Source of the DNA: a bacterium
GTDB lineage: Bacteria; Bacillota; Bacilli; Lactobacillales; Streptococcaceae
Direction: 5' to 3'
Assembly (NCBI GenBank): GCA_905221295.1
Contig: CAJNCP010000003.1
Location: forward strand, 62,001 to 126,000
Length of the DNA: 64,000 nucleotides
The notes below the pieces were generated by a model. It did not search any database. It saw only the letters and a program-made list of their open reading frames with translations, and was not told where the DNA came from. The position numbers and the translations under genes were made by a program. Within the stretch, counting starts at the first letter, position 1. The number at the start of each line of letters is the position of its first letter. Positions 36,024 through 45,842 of this stretch are shown here, piece by piece.

Positions 36024-37082
36024 TTATGCTAGGTCTTTTCTTAGTAGATCGTAAAAATCTGCAAGAGATTTCAATTCAGTCGAAGCTTTCATGCTAGCTT
36101 GGTATTGGTCCTTGTGACTAAGCAAGTGACTGAGTTTCGCCTCCAAACTTTCCAAGGTCAAGTCACTTTCTTGAAGTTCTTCTGCATAGCCTTTCTTAAC
36201 AAAGTAGGCAGCATTTTCAATCTGGTCTCCTCGACTTGCTTCACGACCCAATGGTACGATGAGATGGAGTTTCGCCATGGCCAAGAGCTCGAAAATCGTA
36301 TTGGCACCGCCACGCGTCACCACCACATCTGCCATCTCCATCAAGGGTTGATAGAGATCCGTCACATAGTCAACACGAAAGAGATTTTGACTCAACTCAT
36401 TGAGGCTAGAATCTCCAGTGAGATTGATAATATTGTAGCGCTCGGTCAGTTCTTTTTTATGATCTGTCACCAATTGGTTAAATACACGAGCTCCTGCAGA
36501 ACCACCGACAAACAATACTGTAGGTAATTTAGGATTAAAGTGGGTTTGGATATCCACCAATTCATCTGGTTCTGAAGTTTTTTTGTCTGAAACCTTTGTG
36601 ACAGCTCCCACATGCTCGACTTTTGCGAGACCAGCAGCCTGCTCAAATGTTGAATACATCTTGGTCGCAAATTTATAGGCAATTTTATTGGCCAAGCCCA
36701 TGGACAGGTCCGATTCGTGAATAAAGACAGGCACTCCTGACACACGCGCAGCGATAACCGGCGGTACAGAGACAAATCCTCCCTTAGAAAAAAGAGCCTG
36801 TGGACGCAGTCGTAACATGATAAAGAGGGATTGGACAATTCCCCAACCAACTTTGAAGACATCTAGCATATTTTGCCAAGAGAAATAGCGACGCAACTTC
36901 CCAGTCGCAATGGAATGGAAGGTCACATTCAAGCCTGACTTGAGGATTTCTTGGTGTTCGATTCCGTGTTTATCACCAATATAGTGAACTTCCCAGCCGT
37001 CTTCGATGAACTTAGGCATTAACAAAAGGTTGAGGGTGACATGTCCAACCGTCCCCCCACCTGTAAAGACAATTTTTTTCAT
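36024..37082 (-). CDS. murG: UDP-GlcNAc:lipid I N-acetylglucosaminyltransferase
   Basis: This 352-residue GT28 enzyme makes lipid II at the inner membrane face. The N-terminal glycine loop is [14 protein letters not shown], and the donor-binding segments are [11 protein letters not shown] and [12 protein letters not shown]. It lies 9 bases upstream of divIB and one base after the murD stop, so murD-murG-divIB is one operon. The length matches streptococcal MurG. Confidence 0.97.
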   Translation of the reverse strand: MKKIVFTGGGTVGHVTLNLLLMPKFIEDGWEVHYIGDKHGIEHQEILKSGLNVTFHSIATGKLRRYFSWQNMLDVFKVGWGIVQSLFIMLRLRPQALFSKGGFVSVPPVIAARVSGVPVFIHESDLSMGLANKIAYKFATKMYSTFEQAAGLAKVEHVGAVTKVSDKKTSEPDELVDIQTHFNPKLPTVLFVGGSAGARVFNQLVTDHKKELTERYNIINLTGDSSLNELSQNLFRVDYVTDLYQPLMEMADVVVTRGGANTIFELLAMAKLHLIVPLGREASRGDQIENAAYFVKKGYAEELQESDLTLESLEAKLSHLLSHKDQYQASMKASTELKSLADFYDLLRKDLA

Positions 37083-37083
37083 A

Positions 37084-38436
37084 TTATTCCTTTAACTCCG
37101 CTACTGTGTCGATAAATATGTCGCCACGTACTTCAAAGTTAGCATACATATCCCAGCTAGCATTGGCAGGACTGAGGAGAACCACATCTCCTTGAGTCGC
37201 GAGCTCATAAGCCTTGCGGGTCGCATCAGCAATATCTGTCGCATCTACATAAGCCACACCAGCCTTCTCTGCTGCCCGTTTGACACGTTCTGCAGATTGA
37301 CCGAGGATAACCATCTTCTTGAGCCCTGTAATATCTGGCACCAATTCGTCAAACTCATTGCCGCGGTCCAAACCACCTGCAATTAAGATAACCTTACTGT
37401 TGTCAAATCCTGACAAGGCTTTTTGAGTAGCCAAGATATTTGTTGATTTGCTATCGTTATAGAATTTGATACCCTGAATTTCATCCACAAATTGGAGACG
37501 GTGTTTGACACCACCAAAGGCTGAAAGAGTTTCCTTGATGGTTTGGTTATCCACACCACGGAGCTTAGCTACTGCAATGGTCGCAAGGGCATTTTCTACA
37601 TTGTGGCTACCTGGTACACCGATTTCACTAGCTGCCATGACCACTTCCCCACGGAAGCAGAGTTGACCATCTTCCAGATAAGCCCCATCAACCTTTTCCT
37701 GTGTTGAAAATGGTACAACAGTAGCTTGTGTTTTGGTAGCCAATTCTTTTGCCAAATCTTGGTTAAAGTTCAATACAAGGAAATCATCCGCTGTCATCTT
37801 GTTCTGGATATTCCACTTAGCTGCCACATACTCTTCAAAAGAACCATGATAGTCGATATGAGTTGGCATGAGGTTGGTAATAACCGCAATCTCAGGATGG
37901 AATTCTTGGACACCCATCAGCTGGAAAGAAGAAAGTTCCATGACAAGTGTGTCCTTGGCTGTCGCAGTTTGAGCCACTTGACTAGCAGGATAGCCGATGT
38001 TCCCTGACAAGAGACCGCGTTGACCAGCAGCAGTTAAAACTTCCCCAATCATCGTCGTTGTGGTTGTTTTCCCATTTGAACCAGTGATACCGATAATCGG
38101 CGCTTCCGAAATCAAATAAGCCAATTCCACCTCAGTCAAGACTGGAATCCCCTTTGCCAATGCCTTTTCAATCATGGGATTGCTATACGGGATACCTGGA
38201 TTTTTCACCATCAGAGCGAAATCTTCATCCAAGAGCTCCAAAGGATGCCCACCAGTGACAACCTTGATCCCATCTTCTAGTAAACTTTGCGCAGCAGGAT
38301 TTTCCTCAAAAGGCTTGCCGTCATTTACTGTCACAATAGCACCCAGCTTGTCTAGCAAACGGGCCGCAGACTCACCAGACTTAGCCAAACCTAAAACAAG
38401 TACTTTCTTATTTTTAAATTGATCGATTACTTTCAT
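37084..38436 (-). CDS. murD: UDP-N-acetylmuramoyl-L-alanine--D-glutamate ligase
   Basis: This 450-residue cytoplasmic ligase adds D-glutamate to UDP-MurNAc-L-Ala. It contains the Rossmann start [18 protein letters not shown], the ATP loop [13 protein letters not shown], the segment [10 protein letters not shown], and the C-terminal [10 protein letters not shown]. It is the first gene of murD-murG-divIB. Confidence 0.97.
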   Translation of the reverse strand: MKVIDQFKNKKVLVLGLAKSGESAARLLDKLGAIVTVNDGKPFEENPAAQSLLEDGIKVVTGGHPLELLDEDFALMVKNPGIPYSNPMIEKALAKGIPVLTEVELAYLISEAPIIGITGSNGKTTTTTMIGEVLTAAGQRGLLSGNIGYPASQVAQTATAKDTLVMELSSFQLMGVQEFHPEIAVITNLMPTHIDYHGSFEEYVAAKWNIQNKMTADDFLVLNFNQDLAKELATKTQATVVPFSTQEKVDGAYLEDGQLCFRGEVVMAASEIGVPGSHNVENALATIAVAKLRGVDNQTIKETLSAFGGVKHRLQFVDEIQGIKFYNDSKSTNILATQKALSGFDNSKVILIAGGLDRGNEFDELVPDITGLKKMVILGQSAERVKRAAEKAGVAYVDATDIADATRKAYELATQGDVVLLSPANASWDMYANFEVRGDIFIDTVAELKE

Positions 38437-38553
38437 GTCTCAAACTCCATTTCTACTCCTACTATTTTACCATTTTTATGGAAATAATACTAAACGAAAA
38501 TGCTCTAGCCTTCATTCTAGCATAGAAAAAGAGAGCCATAGCTCTCTTTCTAT

Positions 38554-38808
38554 TTATCTTCTTTTGCTCTTTTTTACAGACATGAGCGTAATGTCTCTCA
38601 AGCTAAAGTAGGCTAGAGCCAGCATGGCGATTGTGACAAAGAATTCTGTCGGTAATTGGAAGATTTGCAAGATGGACAACATCAGCAAAATCAAGAGTGC
38701 AACAACTACAAAGACCAAGATAACGATGTTGACTGTTCCTTTGATACTTTGGGGTGTCGCAAATACATAGAGTAGTAATAAGAGTATCCCTATGATTAAA
38801 TAGACCAT
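38554..38808 (-). CDS. small membrane protein, DUF3165-like
   Basis: This 84-residue, very hydrophobic protein has two or three membrane helices (residues 1-22, 25-50, 55-75) and a basic tail KKSKRR. It resembles the streptococcal DUF3165 family of unknown function. It lies 19 bases downstream of typA on the same strand and is probably co-transcribed. Confidence 0.75.
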   Translation of the reverse strand: MVYLIIGILLLLLYVFATPQSIKGTVNIVILVFVVVALLILLMLSILQIFQLPTEFFVTIAMLALAYFSLRDITLMSVKKSKRR

Positions 38809-38827
38809 CTTTATCTCTTTCTAGCTC

Positions 38828-40669
38828 TTATTCAGCTGTTTTTTTCTTTTTGTTGGCTTTCTCGCGCTCTGCCTTGTTGAGGATTTGCTTACGCAAACGG
38901 ATTGACTCAGGTGTTACTTCCATGTACTCATCGTCATTCAAGAACTCAAGAGACTCTTCAAGTGTCAAGATACGAGGTGTCTTGATAACCGCTGTTTGGT
39001 CCTTGGTAGCTGAACGAACGTTGGTCATTTGTTTGGCCTTAGTGATGTTAACTGTCAAGTCGTTTTCACGAGAGTTTTCACCGATGATCATTCCTTCATA
39101 AACCTCAGTACCTGGGTTGACAAAGATGGTTCCACGTTCTTCGATAGACATGATTGAGTAAGTTGTAGCCTTACCAGCATCGATAGAAACAAGGGCACCA
39201 CGGTGACGTCCACCAATTTCACCTGGGATGAGTGGCAAGTATTGGTCAAAGGTATGGTTCATGATGCCGTAACCACGAGTCATAGATAAGAACTCAGTTG
39301 AGTAACCAATCAATCCACGCGCTGGAACTAGGAAGACCAAACGAGTTTGACCATTACCAGTTGAAATCATATCCAACATTTCACCCTTACGTTCAGAAAG
39401 GCTTTGGATAACAGATCCTTGGTATTCTTCTGGAGTATCGATTTGAACACGTTCAAATGGCTCACATTTGACACCATCAATCTCTTTTACGATAACTTCT
39501 GGACGAGATACTTGAAGTTCATATCCTTCACGACGCATGGTTTCAATCAGGATTGACAAGTGCAATTCTCCACGTCCTGAAACAGTCCATTTATCTGGGG
39601 AGTCCGTTGGTTCAACACGAAGGGAAACGTCTGTTTGCAATTCTGCCTGCAAGCGTTCTTCCACCTTACGAGAAGTCACCCATTTACCTTCCTTACCAGC
39701 AAATGGTGAGTTGTTGACCAAGAAAGTCATTTGAAGAGTTGGCTCATCGATGTGAAGGATTGGAAGAGGCTCAACTGCATCTGTCGGTGTAATCGTCTCA
39801 CCAACAAAGATATCTTCCATACCTGAAACGGCAATCAAGTCACCCGCTTTGGCTTCTTGGATTTCACGACGCTCCAAACCAAAGAAACCAAAGAGTTTTG
39901 TAACACGGAAGTTCTTCGTTGTACCATCTAGTTTAGAAAGGGTAACTTGGTCTCCAACTTTCACACTACCACGGAAGACACGACCGATACCGATACGACC
40001 AACGAAGTCATTGTAGTCCAAAAGTGACACTTGGAACTGCAAAGGCTCATCTGAGTTATCTACTGGAGCTGGGATATGGTCGATAATGGTGTCAAAGATT
40101 GGTGCCATCGTAGCTTCTTGGTCAGCTGGATCATCTGACAATGAAGATGTTCCGTTGATAGCTGAAGCATACACCACTGGGAAGTCAAGCTGGTCATCAT
40201 CTGCACCAAGCTCAATGAAAAGTTCCAAGACTTCGTCCACTACTTCTGCTGGACGAGCTGATGGTTTATCGATTTTGTTGACAACCACGATTGGAACAAG
40301 GTCTTGTTCCAAGGCTTTTTTCAATACGAAACGAGTTTGTGGCATGGTTCCTTCGTAAGCATCTACGACCAAGACAACACCGTCAACCATTTTCATGATA
40401 CGCTCAACTTCTCCACCGAAGTCCGCGTGTCCTGGTGTGTCCATGATGTTGATACGAGTCCCGTTGTAGGCAACGGCAGTGTTTTTCGCAAGGATGGTAA
40501 TTCCACGCTCTTTTTCGATATCGTTTGAGTCCATAGCGCGCTCTGCCAATTCAGTACGTGCATCAAGCGTTTCTGATTGTTTCAATAATTCGTCAACGAG
40601 GGTTGTTTTACCGTGGTCAACGTGGGCGATAATCGCAATGTTACGGATATCTTCTCTTAATTTTGTCAT
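38828..40669 (-). CDS. typA: ribosome-associated GTPase TypA/BipA
   Basis: This 613-residue translational GTPase is related to EF-G. The G motifs are [10 protein letters not shown] (G1), DTPGHADF (G3) and NKIDKP (G4). Domain V and the BipA-specific C-terminal domain follow. TypA binds the 70S ribosome and helps large-subunit assembly and growth under cold or other stress. The length is typical. Confidence 0.98.
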   Translation of the reverse strand: MTKLREDIRNIAIIAHVDHGKTTLVDELLKQSETLDARTELAERAMDSNDIEKERGITILAKNTAVAYNGTRINIMDTPGHADFGGEVERIMKMVDGVVLVVDAYEGTMPQTRFVLKKALEQDLVPIVVVNKIDKPSARPAEVVDEVLELFIELGADDDQLDFPVVYASAINGTSSLSDDPADQEATMAPIFDTIIDHIPAPVDNSDEPLQFQVSLLDYNDFVGRIGIGRVFRGSVKVGDQVTLSKLDGTTKNFRVTKLFGFFGLERREIQEAKAGDLIAVSGMEDIFVGETITPTDAVEPLPILHIDEPTLQMTFLVNNSPFAGKEGKWVTSRKVEERLQAELQTDVSLRVEPTDSPDKWTVSGRGELHLSILIETMRREGYELQVSRPEVIVKEIDGVKCEPFERVQIDTPEEYQGSVIQSLSERKGEMLDMISTGNGQTRLVFLVPARGLIGYSTEFLSMTRGYGIMNHTFDQYLPLIPGEIGGRHRGALVSIDAGKATTYSIMSIEERGTIFVNPGTEVYEGMIIGENSRENDLTVNITKAKQMTNVRSATKDQTAVIKTPRILTLEESLEFLNDDEYMEVTPESIRLRKQILNKAEREKANKKKKTAE

Positions 40670-40711
40670 GATTTCCTCTATAATATTTAAAATTTATTTT
40701 CTAACTGAGCA

Positions 40712-40720
40712 ATTATACCA
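40712..40720 (-). promoter_or_regulatory. typA extended -10 promoter
   Basis: On the minus strand TGGTATAAT is an extended -10 (TG-N-TATAAT), about 42 bases before the typA ATG. No good -35 is visible. Confidence 0.55.
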
Positions 40721-40793
40721 CATTTTCAGTCAAATGACATAACTCAAGCAAGTGTAAATGTTTTCACTTTGCTTTTCTGATCATGTCATCTCT

Positions 40794-40821
40794 TTTCAAA
40801 GTCAGAGACTTATGATAAGAT
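40794..40821 (+). promoter_or_regulatory. rsuA promoter, very short or absent leader
   Basis: TTTCAA (40794-40799), 16-base spacer, TAAGAT (40816-40821). The rsuA ATG is 8 bases after the -10, so the mRNA would be leaderless or nearly so. Confidence 0.5.
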
Positions 40822-40829
40822 AGGCTGGT

Positions 40830-41555
40830 ATGCGTTTAGATAGATTATTAGCCCAAGAAATGGTCAGTCGCAAGGCTATGAAACAGGCTTTATTAAAAAA
40901 AGAAATCCTAGTAGATGATTGTCCAGCTCGCTCACTCGCTCAAAATGTCGACACTGGGTTGCAGAAATTAGTCTTTCAAGGACGACAAATCCAAGGCTAC
41001 GAGCACACCTACCTCATGCTTCATAAGCCAAACGGAGTCGTTACAGCTAGCAAGGATAAGAAACTTCCAACCGTCATGGACCTCCTTCCACCTGACATCC
41101 AGTCTGACCAGCTCTATGCTATCGGCAGACTAGACCGCGATACGACGGGACTGCTCCTTTTGACAGACAATGGACCTCTTGGTTTTCAACTCCTTCATCC
41201 CCAGTACCATGTTGATAAATCTTATCAAGTGGAAGTCAACGGACCGCTCACGTCAGACCATATCCAAAAATTCAAAGATGGGATTGTCTTTTTAGATGGG
41301 ACCACTTGTAAACCTGCTCAGCTCGAAATTCTGTCCTCAAGTCCAACAGAGAGCCATGCCTCTATTACCATCTCAGAAGGAAAATTTCATCAAGTTAAAA
41401 AAATGTTCCTCTCAGTTGGTGTCAAGGTGACCTCTCTCAAACGAGTTCAGTTCGGTGATTTTACGTTAGATTCAGAACTTGCAGAAGGGCAATACCGTCC
41501 CTTGAATCCAGAGGAATTGGAAATCATAAAAAACTACTTAGAGATGAGTCGATAA
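40830..41555 (+). CDS. rsuA: 16S rRNA pseudouridine(516) synthase
   Basis: This 241-residue enzyme has an N-terminal S4 domain (MRLDRLLAQEMVSRKAMKQALLKKEILVDD) and a RsuA/RluB-type catalytic domain. The catalytic aspartate lies in AIGRLDRDTTGLLLLTDNG. It converts a uridine of 16S rRNA to pseudouridine during assembly. The start at 40830 lacks a Shine-Dalgarno sequence and is close to a -10 element. Confidence 0.92.
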   Translation: MRLDRLLAQEMVSRKAMKQALLKKEILVDDCPARSLAQNVDTGLQKLVFQGRQIQGYEHTYLMLHKPNGVVTASKDKKLPTVMDLLPPDIQSDQLYAIGRLDRDTTGLLLLTDNGPLGFQLLHPQYHVDKSYQVEVNGPLTSDHIQKFKDGIVFLDGTTCKPAQLEILSSSPTESHASITISEGKFHQVKKMFLSVGVKVTSLKRVQFGDFTLDSELAEGQYRPLNPEELEIIKNYLEMSR

Positions 41556-41556
41556 A

Positions 41557-41590
41557 ATAAAAAAGCTTTAAATTTAAAGCTTTTTTATTT
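41557..41590. terminator. bidirectional terminator between rsuA and DUF4190 gene
   Basis: A perfect palindromic stem, AAAAAAGCTTTAAA with its complement (41559-41586), with T-runs on both strands. It serves the convergent genes on either side. Confidence 0.85.
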
Positions 41591-41595
41591 TTTGC

Positions 41596-41856
41596 TTATC
41601 TAAAAAATACTGCGACAGCTACAATTCTAAAAAATACTGCGACAGCTACAATCCAGTTAAGTACAGAAACCACAAGTCCTACGATGTTGAGAATTTTTTC
41701 TGTTTTATAGTCTAGTCCAGATTCTTTTTGGTATGAAAAAGCCAAGACCAATCCTATGATCCCCAAAATCAGACCTACTATTGGAAATAGCAAACCGAGC
41801 ACAATAGATAAGATACCTAAAATAAGTGAAGGTTTTTTCTTTTGTTGTGAATTCAT
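41596..41856 (-). CDS. small membrane protein, DUF4190-like
   Basis: This 86-residue protein has two hydrophobic helices (about 11-40 and 55-80). The pattern LILGILSIVLGLLFPIVGLI resembles DUF4190 proteins of unknown function. The last nine residues repeat the preceding ones (IVAVAVFFR twice) because of an exact tandem duplication of 27 bases at the 3' end. The frame is preserved. Confidence 0.7.
   Translation of the reverse strand: MNSQQKKKPSLILGILSIVLGLLFPIVGLILGIIGLVLAFSYQKESGLDYKTEKILNIVGLVVSVLNWIVAVAVFFRIVAVAVFFR
41600..41653 (-). repeat. 27-base tandem duplication at the 3' end of the DUF4190-like gene
   Basis: Two copies, 41600-41626 and 41627-41653, differ at only one base. The unit encodes IVAVAVFFR. 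Confidence 0.95.
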
Positions 41857-41942
41857 ATTCCAAAATCTCCTTAAATTTAATATAAATGATGATACCTTAA
41901 GATACTAGCTTTATCTACCATTCAACAGTTTTTAATAAAATA

Positions 41943-42323
41943 TTAGCTAGTCTTGACCTTACCAATCCAAGAATCCAATCCATAAGAGAGGATATAAATC
42001 TCAGAGAAACCTTGCTTTTTCAGATAGAGGGCTGCATTGGTCACTCGTTGTCCACGTTGGTTTTCGTAGAGAAGGACAGGTTTATCCTTGCGAAGGGCTG
42101 CAAGGCTTGACTTCAACTGATTTGAAGGAATATTGCGAGCTCCGAGGATATGTTTTCTGTGAAATTCTGCTGGTTCACGGACATCAATCAATTGCCCTTT
42201 TCGAATCAAGGCTTCAAATTCTGCATTATCCACAATCTTAGCCGCACGACGAATACGAAGGTAGTTATACCCCATCCATGCCACCATCGCCAATACGATT
42301 CCCCACAAAACCCAAATTGTCAT
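41943..42323 (-). CDS. membrane-anchored rhodanese-like protein without catalytic cysteine
   Basis: This 126-residue protein has one N-terminal membrane helix (about 1-20) and a rhodanese fold (LIDVREPAEFHRKHILGARNIP). The active-site loop reads YENQRGQR, so the catalytic Cys of the CxxGxR loop is replaced by Glu. It should not transfer sulfur; inactive members often bind other proteins. It overlaps the upstream YqgQ-like gene by 4 bases. Confidence 0.85.
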   Translation of the reverse strand: MTIWVLWGIVLAMVAWMGYNYLRIRRAAKIVDNAEFEALIRKGQLIDVREPAEFHRKHILGARNIPSNQLKSSLAALRKDKPVLLYENQRGQRVTNAALYLKKQGFSEIYILSYGLDSWIGKVKTS

Positions 42324-42544
42324 AAGTTCTTATCTCCATTTTTCTCTATGTAGTCTAATTCTATCTTGTGCTCTCTACGAAGAACAGCTTCCGCCTCTAG
42401 ATAGTCTAGCTTGTCCATCAGACCTGCATCATAGATCCGAGAGAGTTCGAGCTTCATCAGTTCAATATCATACAAGCGCTTCCCCATGTAAACAATAACG
42501 CCAAACTGTTTGAGAAATTGCTGCACATCATAGAATGTTTTCAT
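42320..42544 (-). CDS. YqgQ-family small protein
   Basis: This is a 74-residue mainly helical protein of the YqgQ (DUF910) family, with the segment FYDVQQFLKQFGVIVYMGKRLYDIELMKLEL. The function is unknown. The start could be the ATG at 42544 or one four or five codons upstream; no strong ribosome binding site separates them. The stop overlaps the rhodanese-like start (ATGA). It is divergent from the LysR gene. Confidence 0.75.
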   Translation of the reverse strand: MKTFYDVQQFLKQFGVIVYMGKRLYDIELMKLELSRIYDAGLMDKLDYLEAEAVLRREHKIELDYIEKNGDKNL

Positions 42545-42619
42545 AGCTTTCATTCTAACAGATTTCAGACTTTTTTTCAATACTGGACCGGCTCTTTCCC
42601 CCTATTTTCTTCGTCTTCA

Positions 42620-42649
42620 TTGCCCATTCTTCCGCAAGTATGGTACAAT
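42620..42649 (+). promoter_or_regulatory. lysR promoter, predicts a leaderless transcript
   Basis: TTGCCC (42620-42625), 18-base spacer, TACAAT (42644-42649). The ATG of the LysR gene is six bases after the -10 and has no Shine-Dalgarno sequence. Confidence 0.6.
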
Positions 42650-42655
42650 AAAAGC

Positions 42656-43564
42656 ATGAGAATTCAACAATTACACTATATTATCAAAATCGTCGAAACT
42701 GGCTCTATGAATGAAGCAGCCAAGCAACTCTTTATCACCCAACCCAGTCTCTCCAATGCCGTTCGAGATTTGGAAAATGAAATGGGCATTGAAATCTTTA
42801 TTCGCAATCCCAAGGGCATTACCTTGACCCGTGATGGGATGGAGTTTCTCTCCTATGCCCGTCAAGTTGTCGAGCAAACCCAGCTTCTGGAGGAACGCTA
42901 TAAAAACCCTATCGCCCACCGCGAACTCTTTAGCGTTTCCTCTCAACACTATGCCTTTGTGGTCAATGCCTTTGTATCGCTACTTAAGAAAAGTGATATG
43001 GAAAAATACGAGCTTTTCCTTCGTGAAACTCGGACTTGGGAGATTATCGATGACGTCAAGAACTTCCGTAGCGAGGTCGGTGTCCTCTTCCTAAACAGCT
43101 ACAACCGCGATGTTTTAACGAAAATGCTAGATGACAATCACCTGCTAGCGCACCACCTCTTTACCGCTCAACCCCATATCTTCGTTAGCAAGACCAACCC
43201 TCTAGCTAAAAAAGACAAGGTCAAACTGGCTGATTTGGAAGACTTTCCATACCTCAGCTATGACCAGGGGACGCACAACTCCTTCTACTTTTCAGAGGAG
43301 ATTCTTTCACAAGAGCACCACAAGAAATCCATCGTAGTCAGTGACCGTGCCACCCTCTTTAACCTCTTGATTGGTTTGGACGGATACACGATTGCAACAG
43401 GGATTTTGAACAGCAACCTTAACGGAGACAATATCGTTTCCATTCCACTGGACATAGATGATCCCATTGAGCTGGTCTATATCCAGCATGAAAAAACCAG
43501 CCTCTCTAAGATGGGCGAACGCTTTATCGAGTATCTACTAGAAGAAGTTCAGTTTGATAATTGA
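42656..43564 (+). CDS. LysR-family regulator, MetR/MtaR/CpsY type
   Basis: This 302-residue regulator has a winged helix-turn-helix (IQQLHYIIKIVETGSMNEAAKQLFITQPSLSNAV, residues 2-40), a linker helix and a periplasmic-binding-like effector domain. It resembles streptococcal CpsY/MtaR/MetR, which control methionine uptake and synthesis. The start is the ATG at 42656; the open frame reaches 42518, but that part overlaps the divergent YqgQ gene and contains the promoter. The operator known for this group occurs upstream of metB at 18004-18020. Confidence 0.85.
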   Translation: MRIQQLHYIIKIVETGSMNEAAKQLFITQPSLSNAVRDLENEMGIEIFIRNPKGITLTRDGMEFLSYARQVVEQTQLLEERYKNPIAHRELFSVSSQHYAFVVNAFVSLLKKSDMEKYELFLRETRTWEIIDDVKNFRSEVGVLFLNSYNRDVLTKMLDDNHLLAHHLFTAQPHIFVSKTNPLAKKDKVKLADLEDFPYLSYDQGTHNSFYFSEEILSQEHHKKSIVVSDRATLFNLLIGLDGYTIATGILNSNLNGDNIVSIPLDIDDPIELVYIQHEKTSLSKMGERFIEYLLEEVQFDN

Positions 43565-43604
43565 TAAAGATAAAAAGAGAAAAAGAAAAAGTTAGGAATA
43601 GAAA

Positions 43605-45404
43605 GTGAAAAAGATACTACTTACCAGTGCTCTTATTCTGTCAATAGCAGGATTAGCACCCGCATCCGTCTTAGGAGCAGAAAACACAACTCAATCCACA
43701 TCTGCTGTTAAAGAAAAGCAAGCCAAAGATGATCAAAAAGATGCTATTGTTAAGGAGAATACAGAACCCGAAGTTCTTCCAAAAATAGATGCGCGAGAAG
43801 CCAAACCCAAAAAGGAAGGCTGGCATCAAGAAAACTACCACTGGCGCTTTTACCAAGATGATCAACCAGCAGTGAACTGGAAACAAATTCAAGGCAAATG
43901 GTACTACTTCGACCAAAATGGTGACCGTCTCCAGTCCACTATCTATAAAGGCTATGCCTTTGACCAAGACGGCATCATGGCAGAAGATAGCTGGATAACT
44001 CTTAATGATAAACGCTACTATGCTAGCGAATCAGGCAAAATCTTCCAGCAAAAATGGGAAAAAATCGGAGGAGTTTGGTACTACTTTGACAAAGATGGTG
44101 TCATGCTCAGTCAGACAATCATTGATGGTTATCTCCTTACTAAAAGCGGGGCTATGGCTGAGAATGGCTGGGTGAAGGTTGACCAAAATTGGTATTATGT
44201 CACACCATCTGGCAGAATCTCGCAAGACAAATGGGAAAAAGTAAACGGTTCTTGGTATTATTTTGACAAAAACGGCGTGATGCTCAGCAAAACGACCGTT
44301 GGTGCTTACCTGCTCGGCAGTAGCGGGGCTATGGCTGAGAACTCCTGGGTGAAGATTGACCAAAATTGGTATTACGCTAATGAATATGGGAAATATAGCC
44401 AAAACAAATGGGAGAAAATCAAGGGAACTTGGTATGCTTTTGAACAAAATGGAGTCATGCTTTCCAATAAATGGAAAGGAAGCTACTACCTCAAATCTAG
44501 TGGAGCCATGGCTGAAAAAGAGTGGATTTTTGATAAGGCCTACAATAGCTGGTTCTATCTAAAAGCGGATGGCCGTTATGCAAATCAGGAGTGGATTGGG
44601 GCATACTACCTCAAGTCTGGCGGTTATATGGCCAAGAATGAGTGGATTTACGATGACTATTACAAGGCTCGTTATTATTTGGACGATAGCGGACATTATG
44701 TATCAGGGACCTACAAGATAGATGGAAAGGAACATTTGTTCCAAAAATACGGCCAATGGATTTCTGAAGTTTCAACTGAAGGCGGATTTACAAAAGGCCT
44801 ATACAGTAATACCATTTTCCTAGATCCTGGACACGGTGGTCGAGATTCAGGAGCTTTTTACTACAATGTAGCTGAAAAAGATCTCAACATGCAGATTTAC
44901 CGTAAGCTTCGTACTAAGTTAGAAGAACTAGGCTACAAGGTCCTCACTTCTCGTGATAGCGATATTGACGTTGATTTTGTTACCGAACGTTCTCGTATGG
45001 TTAATAAGACCAACTCTGATATTTTTATCAGTATTCACTTCAACGCTACTGGTAATACCTACTCAAAAGCAAGCGGTATTCAAACCTACTCCTATAGCGA
45101 TGAACCTGATTACCCAAGTAAGATTAATAAATTCTGGCACAATCACCCTGATCGTATGAGTGAAAGCAAACGCCTCGCCGCTGCCATCCACTCCTCTCTC
45201 CTAGCAGAAACAGGGGCCAAGGATGCTGGCTTATTGGAAAGCAGCTATGCAGTACTACGCGAAACAGCCAAACCAGCCGTTCTCCTAGAGCTTGGTTATA
45301 TGGATAATTTCTCCGAAAACCAACAAATCAGAGATAGCCACTACCAAGATAAATTGGTCGCAGGCATCGTAAAAGGGATTCAAAAATATTATGCTGGTCA
45401 GTAA
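43605..45404 (+). CDS. secreted choline-binding N-acetylmuramoyl-L-alanine amidase (Amidase_3)
   Basis: This 599-residue cell-wall hydrolase starts with GTG after AGGAAT. A signal peptide (residues 1-25, ending VLGAE) and a charged linker lead into about ten choline-binding repeats of the GxWYYFDxxG type (about 72-390). The C-terminal domain (about 400-599) is a zinc amidase of the Amidase_3 type. The zinc ligands are His410 (DPGHGG), Glu424 and His478 (SIHFNA), and the catalytic Glu562 (LELGYMDN). It would bind choline on teichoic acids and cut the MurNAc-L-Ala bond. This order (binding domain first) resembles LytB/LytC, not LytA. Confidence 0.92.
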   Translation: MKKILLTSALILSIAGLAPASVLGAENTTQSTSAVKEKQAKDDQKDAIVKENTEPEVLPKIDAREAKPKKEGWHQENYHWRFYQDDQPAVNWKQIQGKWYYFDQNGDRLQSTIYKGYAFDQDGIMAEDSWITLNDKRYYASESGKIFQQKWEKIGGVWYYFDKDGVMLSQTIIDGYLLTKSGAMAENGWVKVDQNWYYVTPSGRISQDKWEKVNGSWYYFDKNGVMLSKTTVGAYLLGSSGAMAENSWVKIDQNWYYANEYGKYSQNKWEKIKGTWYAFEQNGVMLSNKWKGSYYLKSSGAMAEKEWIFDKAYNSWFYLKADGRYANQEWIGAYYLKSGGYMAKNEWIYDDYYKARYYLDDSGHYVSGTYKIDGKEHLFQKYGQWISEVSTEGGFTKGLYSNTIFLDPGHGGRDSGAFYYNVAEKDLNMQIYRKLRTKLEELGYKVLTSRDSDIDVDFVTERSRMVNKTNSDIFISIHFNATGNTYSKASGIQTYSYSDEPDYPSKINKFWHNHPDRMSESKRLAAAIHSSLLAETGAKDAGLLESSYAVLRETAKPAVLLELGYMDNFSENQQIRDSHYQDKLVAGIVKGIQKYYAGQ

Positions 45405-45435
45405 AAAAAGTCTCGAGAAATCTCGAGACTTTTTA
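45403..45435. terminator. bidirectional terminator after the amidase gene
   Basis: AAAAAGTCTCGAGA and TCTCGAGACTTTTT form a near-perfect palindrome with T-runs on both strands, between convergent genes. Confidence 0.85.
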
Positions 45436-45750
45436 TTTGCCTTCTTTTTTATCTTTATCAGGAAAGAGGTAGCCAAGTCCTACACAAGCTAGCACACCAG
45501 CACCAATCACCAAACCACTTGAAATGGGTAAGAGATCAAAAATAGCATTTGCAATGATAAAGGCAATGATCAAGCACATCAAGCTAGCCTTGTAGTCTTT
45601 TTTCAAAAAGTTTTCTAGCGTGAAATAAAGGAACAATCCTACCGGAATGAGTGACCAGAGGTTGACATCCAAACTTGGCCATCCAACAGAACCGAAATAC
45701 AATACTAGCGCTGCTGCTACTAAAAATACAAGTCCCAATAATTTTTTCAT
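45433..45750 (-). CDS. small membrane protein with LiaF-like transmembrane region
   Basis: This 105-residue protein has three or four hydrophobic helices and a charged C-terminal tail (FPDKDKKEGK). The pattern GLVFLVAAALVLYFGSVGWPSLDVNLWSLIPVGLF resembles the LiaI/LiaF-like transmembrane region. The start is the ATG at 45750, preceded by GGAGA; the open frame upstream to 45852 has no ribosome binding site. The function is unknown. Confidence 0.7.
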   Translation of the reverse strand: MKKLLGLVFLVAAALVLYFGSVGWPSLDVNLWSLIPVGLFLYFTLENFLKKDYKASLMCLIIAFIIANAIFDLLPISSGLVIGAGVLACVGLGYLFPDKDKKEGK

Positions 45751-45842
45751 TTTTTTGTCTCCATTTTCTTTTTTTGGTTCTTGAGTTGTCTGATACTGAC
45801 CCCTCACGTCCCTTACATGAATCATTATAGCAGAGGAATTTT

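Noticed and set aside
42518-42655. N-terminal extension of the LysR regulator by 46 codons
   Set aside because: It overlaps the divergent YqgQ gene and contains the promoter; the helix-turn-helix starts right after the ATG at 42656.
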